Assembly: GCF_010892395.1 (NCBI RefSeq)
Contig: NZ_JAACKB010000436.1
Location: 1 to 5,287 of the forward strand
Source of the DNA: Sulfurovum sp. bin170
GTDB lineage: Bacteria > Campylobacterota > Campylobacteria > Campylobacterales > Sulfurovaceae
Direction: 5' to 3'
DNA length: 5,287 bases
Each line of letters starts with the position of its first letter. Position 1 is the first letter of the stretch. The notes under the pieces are model-generated. The model did no database searches, had not been told where the DNA came from, and saw nothing but the letters and a program-made list of their open reading frames with translations. Of this stretch, positions 1-5,287 are shown one piece after another. A program made the position numbers and the translations under genes.

Positions 1-104
1 AAACACGCCGATTCCGAAAATGCAAATTGCATATAAGGAAACGATGGCTTCAGCCTCGCTAATTCATTGGCATTGGGCTAAAGCCATCGGTTCCTAGTTC
101 TGCA
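1..104 (+). repeat. Dispersed palindromic repeat, copy A (right half, cut by window edge)
   Basis: Bases 2-85 match copy B at 2919-3002 in 79 of 84 positions (differences at 22, 25, 41, 80 and 81). Bases 77-104 match copy B 3017-3044 in 24 of 28, so relative to B this copy lacks 23 bases just before its end. The similarity stops after TGCA at 104, which I take as the right end of the element. Bases 60-94 are the reverse complement of the left arm of copy B (2852-2886) in 32 of 35 positions, so the missing left half upstream of the window presumably carries a matching arm. The copy abuts and slightly enters the 3' end of the btuF-like gene. There is no transposase gene inside. The class (MITE or REP/BIME-like) is inferred from structure only. 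Confidence 0.9.
37..94 (-). terminator. Long hairpin directly after the btuF-like stop; possible terminator or mRNA 3' end
   Basis: Bases 37-50 and 81-94 are complementary in 13 of 14 positions with a 30-base loop, all inside repeat copy A. Read on the minus strand the hairpin starts at the stop codon of the btuF-like gene. No clean run of T follows the stem, although a second small palindrome (20-32, ATGCAA/TTGCAT) followed by TTTT lies just downstream on that strand. It could end or stabilise the btuB-btuF transcript; a classical intrinsic terminator is not clear. Confidence 0.3.
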
Positions 105-951
105 AGAGGTTGATTTTATAGTCATTCAAAATCTCTCTAAAATCTTCTAAAAAATATACCAATCTATCACTTGGAATCCCTGCATAAATTTTATCTATAA
201 TATAGATGGAGTTTTTTTTACTGGCATTAATAGGCAGTGATTTCCACGGCTCCAACAGCTCCTTTTTAGTTAATCCTTTCTCCTTTATATATGGGCTTAA
301 GAGTATAACTATATCAGGATTGGTCGCAATAATATTCTCCATATTTAAGATTGGTTGCCCTTTTCTTGTGGTCTGAAAAGCATTTTGGTTTCCACTCTCT
401 TTAATAATATCATCAAAATATAGGTTTTGACCTGCTACAAAAATCTGCCTATTTAGTGAGGTGTTGTGACCTATGACCATGAGGATTTTTTTATCTTTGA
501 CTATATTTTTTAGTGCATCTAAACCACTGTTAATATCTCCTACGATATCTGTAGCATTTTTCTCTCTGTCAAATATTTTGCCTAGTGCTACTATAGAAGT
601 TTTAATACTCTCCAAGGTATCTATATCGACTATTTTACTCTTTATATCCAATTTATCAAGTTGTTGGCTAAGTTTATAATTATTGCTCTCCATAACCACT
701 ATGCTAGGTTTTAGGGCAATAATTTTTTCTAAACTAGGAGAGAAATACCCTCCAACCTTTGGAATTTTTAGAGCCTTTTTGGGATAGTTACAATACTCTA
801 TATTCCCTACCATCTCATCACCTGCACCCAAAGCGTAAATAATTTCATTGATGGAGGGGCTAAGGGCGATAATGCGTTCCTCTGCCTGTAAAGATAATGA
901 AAAGAACACCAGTAGGGTCGGTGATAACCGACCAAATAATTTAATAAGCAA
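94..951 (-). CDS. btuF: Periplasmic ABC-transporter substrate-binding protein, BtuF/FhuD type (probable cobalamin binding)
   Basis: A 285-residue secreted protein. Residues 1-23 form a signal peptide (positive start, hydrophobic 11-22, likely cleavage after LQA). The mature part opens with RIIALSPSINEIIYALGAG, typical of the helical-backbone (TroA/FhuD/BtuF) fold, and its length fits that family. Two lobe motifs are visible: SLEKIIALKPSIVV at 73-86 and NMENIIATNPDIVI at 203-216. By alignment from memory to E. coli BtuF, E75 and E206 match the two surface glutamates that dock onto the BtuC permease. The start is TTG at 951: it is the only start-like codon that keeps the signal peptide, and it overlaps the end of the receptor gene by 11 bases, preceded by a weak G-rich Shine-Dalgarno (GGTGGGATGAG). 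The overlap implies translational coupling. The last codons (Q, N) and the TAG stop lie in repeat copy A. A siderophore or heme ligand cannot be excluded; permease and ATPase genes are not in the window. Confidence 0.8.
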   Translation of the reverse strand: MLIKLFGRLSPTLLVFFSLSLQAEERIIALSPSINEIIYALGAGDEMVGNIEYCNYPKKALKIPKVGGYFSPSLEKIIALKPSIVVMESNNYKLSQQLDKLDIKSKIVDIDTLESIKTSIVALGKIFDREKNATDIVGDINSGLDALKNIVKDKKILMVIGHNTSLNRQIFVAGQNLYFDDIIKESGNQNAFQTTRKGQPILNMENIIATNPDIVILLSPYIKEKGLTKKELLEPWKSLPINASKKNSIYIIDKIYAGIPSDRLVYFLEDFREILNDYKINLLQN

Positions 952-2800
952 GTCTCATCCCACCATAAACAGCTCTTGGAGCAGTAGAATACCCATCAAT
1001 GGTCTGATAATATTTATCAGTGATATTTTCCACTTTTCCATAGATGCTCATGTGTGAATCAACTTCATAGTTAGCAGTGAAATTGGCAACGGTATATTTT
1101 CCTGTCTGTTGACCTTGTTTGTCTGCTTTGTCGTATCTTTCACCTATATATTCACCATTAATCCCTAGGTGAAGTTTGTCGATACCATAGTAGTCAAGTG
1201 CAAATTTCAGACTCTGTTCGGCTCTTCTTGCTAACGCTTTTTCCTCTCTATCTTTGGCATCTAGGTTGGTGTATGCTAAAGATAGTAGAAAATCCGATAA
1301 AACTTCCTGTTGATAAGATACCTCAAAACCTTTGATTTCAGATTTACCTTTTACATTTTGATAGTTCCCCCCTATCCAGTTCCCTTCAGCATCGTAGTTG
1401 CTTTGGTAGTCAATCATATCCTCTACAGTGTTGTCAAAATAGGTAGCTTTTAAATTTTTATACTCTAGCGTTACATCATAGCCTTTGGTCTCTTCAGGGG
1501 TAAGTGAGCTGTTTCCTGAAAATGGGTCATAGAGATTGTAGTGAGTTGGGACATTATAGGCTGTTCCGTAGTTTAGAGTAGTTGAGAAGCCCTCAATATT
1601 TTTATGGATATGTTTGAGACCTATTTTGCCTGTTAGCTTGTTATCAAAATCACTATAGTTGTCTTGCCTTATAGACTGAGTAAAGATGCTTTTACCCCCT
1701 GTTATACCACCAAATGAGTTGCTATTGGTAATAAAAAATGCCCTGTTATCATACTTCTTATCAATACTATTTTTGTGTTTAAAATCTTTAAACTCTCCTC
1801 CCCAGACTACAAAATCCTCTGTTCTATAGGGAATTTTAGAGGTCAGTCCATACTCATTGACTTCACCATCAAAATTTTTAGAGAAGGCATCATCGGGATA
1901 TTTCCTGCTAAACTTAGAGCTTTTGGCAAATATATCAACCTCATTAAAGCTATCAACATGGTGATAAGTTATCTTGCTAAACCGATGTTTGCTTTTGCTG
2001 TTGTATTGGCTATTTGGGTCAAAGCTATAGGTGGCACTATCATAAGCATCCCCCTCGTTGGAGGCATTGATAATGGTATGAGAGAGGTCTATCCTATTTT
2101 TTTCATTAATCTCAAATCCTGCTTTAAGTGAGGTACTGCTGTTTTTGTATCCATCATCTTCAAAATCATTCAAATCTTCACCTCTTGGAGCAACAGCCGA
2201 AAATCCATTGGTTTGCACTCGATTATGTGAAGCTTTCAGATAAAATTGGTCATTTTTATAAGAGAGATTTGCATTGCTTTTTGAGGTCTCAAAACTACCA
2301 AACTCTTGTGAAGCACGGATATGAAACCCCTCTTTTGCCCCTTTGGTAATAATGTTGATAACCCCAGCCGAAGCATCCGCACCCCAAATTCCAGAGTTAG
2401 CTCCTTTTATCACCTCTATCTGTTCTATGTCATGTATCATGAGATGTTCAAAAGGAGCTCCCGAGAGTCCACTCACATCATTATATCGGATGCCATCAAT
2501 GAGGACTAGTACTCTCTTGCTATCAAATCCTCTTAGATATAATGATGTTGATTGTCCAAGACCTCCATTGCTTGTGAAATTTACCCCTGCTATGGAGTTT
2601 AGAGCCTCTGTTACTGTTGTATAGTGTCGCTCTTCTATCTCGTCAGCTGTTATGACATCAATATTGCTAGTTGTATTCTCAATTTTTTGAGTTGATTTTG
2701 TGGCACTTGTTACGGTTATATCTTCTAGTTTCTCGTTGGCAATTAGATGATTGCTTAGAAGTAGCATTGTGATTAGGCTCTGTTTTATTGTTTGGTTCAT
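941..2800 (-). CDS. btuB: TonB-dependent outer-membrane receptor, BtuB-like (probable vitamin B12/corrinoid uptake)
   Basis: A 619-residue outer-membrane receptor, close to the length of E. coli BtuB. Residues 1-21 are a signal peptide ending LIA. A TonB box (EDITVTS, 26-32) follows. The plug domain spans about 40-153, with LRGFDSKRVLVLIDGIRYND at 89-108 and IEVIKGANSGIWGADASAG at 128-146, the usual plug signatures. The rest is rich in alternating aromatic/polar strands of a beta barrel and finishes with VENITDKYYQTIDGY and a last strand ending in the aromatic residue Y619. The start is ATG at 2800 with an AAGGA Shine-Dalgarno five bases upstream. The downstream neighbour is a BtuF-like binding protein, so the pair would import a TonB-dependent ligand through both periplasm-side steps. 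Cobalamin is the best guess because both partners resemble the B12 system, but family assignment within TonB receptors is not proof of ligand. No canonical B12-box riboswitch is visible upstream; repeat copy B starts about 50 bases before the gene. Confidence 0.85.
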   Translation of the reverse strand: MNQTIKQSLITMLLLSNHLIANEKLEDITVTSATKSTQKIENTTSNIDVITADEIEERHYTTVTEALNSIAGVNFTSNGGLGQSTSLYLRGFDSKRVLVLIDGIRYNDVSGLSGAPFEHLMIHDIEQIEVIKGANSGIWGADASAGVINIITKGAKEGFHIRASQEFGSFETSKSNANLSYKNDQFYLKASHNRVQTNGFSAVAPRGEDLNDFEDDGYKNSSTSLKAGFEINEKNRIDLSHTIINASNEGDAYDSATYSFDPNSQYNSKSKHRFSKITYHHVDSFNEVDIFAKSSKFSRKYPDDAFSKNFDGEVNEYGLTSKIPYRTEDFVVWGGEFKDFKHKNSIDKKYDNRAFFITNSNSFGGITGGKSIFTQSIRQDNYSDFDNKLTGKIGLKHIHKNIEGFSTTLNYGTAYNVPTHYNLYDPFSGNSSLTPEETKGYDVTLEYKNLKATYFDNTVEDMIDYQSNYDAEGNWIGGNYQNVKGKSEIKGFEVSYQQEVLSDFLLSLAYTNLDAKDREEKALARRAEQSLKFALDYYGIDKLHLGINGEYIGERYDKADKQGQQTGKYTVANFTANYEVDSHMSIYGKVENITDKYYQTIDGYSTAPRAVYGGMRLAY

Positions 2801-2805
2801 GGTTT

Positions 2806-2830
2806 TCCTTAGTTTGTATTTTTTATATTA
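2806..2830 (-). promoter_or_regulatory. Shine-Dalgarno and candidate -10 of the receptor gene
   Basis: On the minus strand AAGGA (2810-2806) lies five bases before the ATG at 2800. Upstream the sequence is very AT-rich, with TAATAT at 2830-2825 or TATAAA at 2827-2822 as possible -10 boxes. No -35 is seen at the usual spacing. The Shine-Dalgarno is convincing; the promoter is a guess. If correct, the leader is only about 20 bases, leaving no room for a riboswitch. Confidence 0.35.
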
Positions 2831-2851
2831 AATATTTTGTAAAACTTATTT

Positions 2852-3044
2852 GGAATCGGAGGCTTTAGCCCAATGCCAATGAATTAAGCTTTTTTTGAAT
2901 ATAAATAGTTCGGGTGTGAACACGCCGATTCCGAAAATACAGATTGCATATAAGGAACCGATGGCTTCAGCCTCGCTAATTCATTGGCATTGGGCTTTAG
3001 CCCCGAAAGAGACGAAGCTAAAGCTTTCGTTTCCTAGTTTTGCA
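2852..3044 (+). repeat. Dispersed palindromic repeat, copy B (complete, about 193 bases, long inverted ends)
   Basis: This is the only full copy. Its left arm (2861-2886) is complementary to 2977-3002 in 24 of 26 positions; the two mismatches turn GGCTAAAGCC into GGCTTTAGCC. Between the arms lie a T7 tract (2890-2896), a GC hairpin (2911-2927) and a stretch shared with copies A and C. To the right of the second arm it carries 23 bases that copy A lacks, then the shared end TTCCTAGTTTTGCA (3031-3044). The left end may reach out to 2838, because TGTAAAAC there resembles the complement of the right end (TGCAGAAC in copy A), but this is weak. No transposase is encoded. An open frame of 63 codons runs through it and into unique sequence; I treat that as chance. 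Confidence 0.9.
2911..2927. other. Conserved GC hairpin in the core of the repeat
   Basis: CGGGTG (2911-2916) pairs with CAC-CCG (2921-2923 and 2925-2927) around a TGAA loop, with one bulged G at 2924. Copy C has the same hairpin at 5149-5165 with loop TAAA. Outer bases TTCGG (2909-2913) and CCGAA (2931-2935) offer an alternative longer pairing. The preserved stem with a changed loop base makes it a candidate structural or protein-recognition site of the element. Confidence 0.5.
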
Positions 3045-3287
3045 GAAATCAATTACAAAGAAGGTGGGGATGTTTTGTACTCTTGATACTCAAAAGCATA
3101 TAGATGATACTGGTGGTTACTGTCGATAGTACACAGTTTAAACAGCGTTGAATACATTGCAATGATTGCTAATGAAAAGTAACGCCTCTTGTAGCCTCTA
3201 AGATGTTTCATGTTTGCATTTTACAGAAAAATCCTTATTTGTAGCTTTTTTCTAAATTTCAAAAATATTTTTTTAATCACAATTGGC
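3045..3287. other. Intergenic stretch without assignable gene
   Basis: Nothing coding is supported here; only very short frames occur, for example 15 codons at 3104-3151 without a Shine-Dalgarno. The perfect 10-base palindrome CATTGCAATG (3155-3164) and GTTTAAAC near 3136-3143 could be operator-like or chance. The right-hand part (about 3238-3285) becomes strongly T/A rich with spaced T runs, as is usual upstream of Campylobacterota promoters. I looked on the minus strand for the cobalamin-riboswitch B12 box and did not see it. Confidence 0.5.
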
Positions 3288-3316
3288 TATAATAGAGTTG
3301 CAATAAAGGAGTATTA
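3288..3316 (+). promoter_or_regulatory. Promoter -10 box and Shine-Dalgarno of the M23 peptidase operon
   Basis: A consensus TATAAT lies at 3288-3293, preceded by AT-rich sequence with repeated T tracts but no TTGACA-like -35; this is the known form of the main sigma-factor promoter in Helicobacter and Campylobacter. AAGGAG at 3306-3311 stands five bases before the TTG at 3317 and decides that start. The untranslated leader would be only about 17 bases. Confidence 0.7.
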
Positions 3317-4522
3317 TTGAAAAGGGAACTACTTGTGAGGTATATTGCAGTCGTAATCCTGCTTACTATTTCACTTTTTTCAGCAAAAGTTAGTAATGAC
3401 TATTGGGAAAAAGGTCTTGATTTTGAAAGCTATTTAGAGCAGTATAAAATCTCTAAAGATATTATTGATTTGTTGGATAAAGATGACATTCAATTGATTT
3501 CTGAAATAGACCCCAATAGGCGTTTTTATGAGATGATAGCCAGTAATGGTGTGCTACTTCAAGCACTTATTCCAACAGGTGAAGAGCTTCAACTTCATCT
3601 ATTTAGAACACCTGATTGTTACAAAGTAGAGGTGATTCCTGTCTCGTACCAAAAAGATACATATGTAACACTTTTAGAAGTAGAAAATACCCCACATAGA
3701 GATATTGTCAAAAAAGTCAAAAACAGAAAACTTGCCAATGAGTTTACCAAAGTGATGAAACATAGTGTAAACTTTCGTGGTATTCAAAAAAAGGACAAAC
3801 TAGCAATCGTATATGACCAAAAAATGCGTTTAGGTCAACCTATTGGTATCCCTGATATTAAAGTAGCGATGTTGGAGTCCCACAAAAAAAGGCACTATGT
3901 CTTTAAGCATACCGATGGTAAATATTATGATGAAGATGGAGAGGAGCTGGTCAAAAAATATATGGGAAAACCACTCAAACATATACGAATTACTTCACAT
4001 TTCACCCATAGACGATTTCACCCTGTATTGAAACGATGGAAAGCACACCTTGGAACAGATTTTGGTGCAAAACGAGGTACACCTATCTTGGCTGTTGCCA
4101 AAGGAAAGGTAACTTTTGCTAGATGGAAAGGTGCAAATGGAAATCTTGTTAAGATAAGACATAGAGATGGTTATGCTACAATATATGCCCATTTAAGTAG
4201 AATCAAAACAAAGAGTGGTAAAACTGTTAATAAAGGTGAGGTGATTGGTTATGTGGGAAGCACAGGCAGAAGCACAGGCCCTCACTTGCATTTTGGTGTC
4301 TATTTGAATGGACGAGCGATTAATCCGATGCGTATGGTGAAATTCTCTTCAAAAGGGGTTAGTGGCAAAGAGAAAAAGGCTTATTTAAGACGAAAAAAGA
4401 GATATACAAAGATAATTGACACGATTTTTGATGAGAATAGACCCTCTTATGTTTGGAATACAGTTCAAGAGCGTTTAGTGACTCCTGATATGAGAGAGTA
4501 TTATAAAAGTATAGGTTGGTAA
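3317..4522 (+). CDS. Exported M23 zinc metallopeptidase, peptidoglycan endopeptidase of the Csd3/HdpA type
   Basis: A 401-residue protein with an N-terminal signal or anchor (about 1-23, hydrophobic 10-22), a long N-terminal region (24-235) and a C-terminal LytM/M23 domain (about 236-340). The zinc site is complete: H244 and D248 in HLGTDFG, and H325 in GPHLHFG, with H292 (in YAHL) and H323 as the further catalytic histidines. A basic tail (345-401) follows. Length and layout match Helicobacter Csd3/HdpA, which trims and cuts peptide cross-links of peptidoglycan in the periplasm and affects cell shape; in that protein the N-terminal region covers the active site. The substrate here is inferred from family. 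The start is TTG at 3317, chosen for the AAGGAG five bases upstream and because it gives an intact signal sequence. The stop overlaps the start of the NUDIX gene, so the two are probably one operon. Confidence 0.9.
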   Translation: MKRELLVRYIAVVILLTISLFSAKVSNDYWEKGLDFESYLEQYKISKDIIDLLDKDDIQLISEIDPNRRFYEMIASNGVLLQALIPTGEELQLHLFRTPDCYKVEVIPVSYQKDTYVTLLEVENTPHRDIVKKVKNRKLANEFTKVMKHSVNFRGIQKKDKLAIVYDQKMRLGQPIGIPDIKVAMLESHKKRHYVFKHTDGKYYDEDGEELVKKYMGKPLKHIRITSHFTHRRFHPVLKRWKAHLGTDFGAKRGTPILAVAKGKVTFARWKGANGNLVKIRHRDGYATIYAHLSRIKTKSGKTVNKGEVIGYVGSTGRSTGPHLHFGVYLNGRAINPMRMVKFSSKGVSGKEKKAYLRRKKRYTKIIDTIFDENRPSYVWNTVQERLVTPDMREYYKSIGW

Positions 4523-5091
4523 TGGTTAGTAAGATAGAAGATTTCAGATTGCATGAGTTGAAAAATCCAAAGTTTATAGAGTCAGCATTTGTGACTTATA
4601 AGCAGAATGGTATAGAGAAGAGTTGGGAGGTCGTAAAAGCTCACGACTCTGTGGCTATTTTAATCTACCACAAAGAGCGAGATAGCTTTGTATTGGTAAA
4701 GCAGTTTCGACCTGCTGTATATATGGGTGGTACTCAAGATGGTATAACTGTAGAGCTATGTGCAGGTATCGTTGACAAAGAGTTGACATTAGCCGAGATT
4801 GCTATGGAGGAGATAGAGGAGGAGTGTGGTTATGCTGTTCCTGTGGAGAGTATAACGCGAATCACACAGGTAAACAATGCTGTTGGTTTTGCAGGTTCTA
4901 AGCAGACGATATTCTACACAGAAGTGACAGAATCTATGCGTGTTAGTGATGGTGGAGGTATTGAAACAGAGCTGATAGAGGTTGTTGATATGCCTATATC
5001 CAAAGCTAGAGAGTTTATTTTTGATGAGTCAATTGCTAAGACTACGGGATTGCTTTTTGCTTTGATGTGGTGGTTTGATAGGAGAGGGTGA
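4522..5091 (+). CDS. NUDIX hydrolase, NUDT14-like UDP-sugar/ADP-ribose diphosphatase
   Basis: A 189-residue cytoplasmic enzyme that should cleave the pyrophosphate bond of a nucleoside diphosphate sugar, giving a sugar phosphate and a nucleoside monophosphate. The Nudix box runs G82 to Y104; the core EEIEEECGY (96-104) supplies the metal-binding glutamates E97, E100 and E101. The blocks AHDSVAILIY (40-49), LVKQFRPAVY (58-67), VELCAGIVD (77-85) and GSKQTIFYTEV (125-135) closely resemble human NUDT14 (UDP-glucose pyrophosphatase) as I remember it. Two box positions differ from the textbook consensus: L88 stands where the first E is expected and E96 where R is expected. The start is ATG at 4522, fused to the preceding stop as TAATG; a TTG at 4516 would add two residues but has no better Shine-Dalgarno. 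Coupling to the peptidase gene is likely. UDP-sugars feed peptidoglycan and polysaccharide synthesis, so a cell-envelope link is possible but inferred. Confidence 0.88.
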   Translation: MVSKIEDFRLHELKNPKFIESAFVTYKQNGIEKSWEVVKAHDSVAILIYHKERDSFVLVKQFRPAVYMGGTQDGITVELCAGIVDKELTLAEIAMEEIEEECGYAVPVESITRITQVNNAVGFAGSKQTIFYTEVTESMRVSDGGGIETELIEVVDMPISKAREFIFDESIAKTTGLLFALMWWFDRRG

Positions 5092-5100
5092 TTTCTCCTT

Positions 5101-5192
5101 AGGCTACCCCAACTCCAATAAACTAAGCTTTTTTTGAACCAAATAGTTCGGGTGTAAACACGCCGATTCTGAAAATGCAGATCGCATATAAG
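5101..5192 (+). repeat. Dispersed palindromic repeat, copy C (left half only, degenerate)
   Basis: Bases 5124-5138 are identical to copy B 2885-2899, and 5141-5192 match B 2903-2954 in 48 of 52 positions, with a one-base deletion between the two blocks. To the left, 5101-5123 is a worn version of the left arm. Similarity ends at 5192, so the right half, including the second arm, is absent. It begins nine bases after the NUDIX stop codon. The left part (CTTAG at 5098-5102 with CTAAG at 5123-5127, then a T7 tract at 5129-5135) could act as a weak terminator for the operon, but the stem is only five pairs with a 20-base loop. Confidence 0.85.
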
Positions 5193-5287
5193 TAGCAATC
5201 CGTGATAAATCTACACACATTTTCTCACTGTAATCCTAAGCATAGCAACCCTAACCATATTTTCCTCAGAAATAAGTAACTTTTCGT
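5193..5287. other. Right edge, no gene recognised
   Basis: This short tail has no frame long enough to call. On the minus strand GAGGAAAAT precedes an ATG at 5258, but that frame closes after 15 codons at 5211. It could be the remnant of a gene broken near copy C, or chance. Confidence 0.4.

Noticed and set aside
1775..2131. A 118-codon plus-strand frame opposite the receptor gene
   Set aside because: It lies wholly antisense to the well-supported TonB receptor, shows no domain and has no start signal.
2895..3086. A 63-codon plus-strand frame through repeat copy B, with the same frame (NTPI, QIAYK, ASASLIHWHWA) open in copies A and, up to its break, C
   Set aside because: Differences among copies change residues as readily as not, copy C has a one-base deletion upstream and a stop at the break, no Shine-Dalgarno precedes it, and in B the frame runs into unique sequence. 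Most likely a by-product of the repeat.
3104..3151. A 15-codon plus-strand frame in the intergenic stretch
   Set aside because: No Shine-Dalgarno and no similarity that I recognise.
5081..5098. GGAGA/TCTCC hairpin across the NUDIX stop codon as a terminator
   Set aside because: Only five pairs, overlapping the stop codon and lacking a T tract directly after the stem.
1..5192. Repeats read as a CRISPR array or as IS ends of one composite transposon
   Set aside because: Copies are about 190 bases, kilobases apart and without spacers. No transposase is encoded between them, so a composite transposon in the usual sense is not supported.
4914..5198. A 94-codon minus-strand frame over the NUDIX 3' end and copy C
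   Set aside because: It is antisense to a conserved enzyme and draws its start from the repeat.
5211..5258. A 15-codon minus-strand frame with GAGGAAAAT before its ATG
   Set aside because: Too short to support, at the window edge, with no recognisable product.

Overview
The window looks like a piece of a low-GC chromosome from a free-living member of the Campylobacterota (the Sulfurovum/Sulfurimonas type). This rests on the AT-rich base composition, an M23 endopeptidase of the length and layout of Helicobacter Csd3/HdpA, a promoter with a good TATAAT box but no obvious -35 element, and two genes that use TTG as start codon. The genus is an inference; no marker gene is present.

There are four protein genes in two divergent pairs. 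On the minus strand a TonB-dependent outer-membrane receptor of the BtuB type (941-2800) is followed, with an 11-base overlap, by a periplasmic BtuF/FhuD-type binding protein (94-951). Together they would take a corrinoid, or less likely an iron chelate, across the outer membrane and hand it to an inner-membrane ABC transporter. The permease and ATPase genes are not in the window. On the plus strand an exported M23 peptidoglycan endopeptidase (3317-4522) is followed by a NUDIX hydrolase of the UDP-sugar/ADP-ribose diphosphatase type (4522-5091), with stop and start fused as TAATG.

The least ordinary part lies between the genes. A repeat of about 190 bases occurs three times in the same orientation: the right half at 1-104 (copy A), a complete copy at 2852-3044 (copy B) and a left half at 5101-5192 (copy C). 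The complete copy has long inverted ends of about 26 to 35 bases and a small conserved GC hairpin in its middle, and it encodes no transposase. This is the build of a MITE or a REP/BIME-like non-autonomous element. Copies A and B bracket the receptor/binding-protein pair; copies B and C bracket the peptidase/NUDIX pair. The end of copy A also supplies the last two codons and the stop of the btuF-like gene.

No tRNA, rRNA, CRISPR array, insertion-sequence transposase or recognisable cobalamin riboswitch was seen. The stretch 3045-3287 between copy B and the peptidase promoter, and the tail 5193-5287, hold nothing I can assign.
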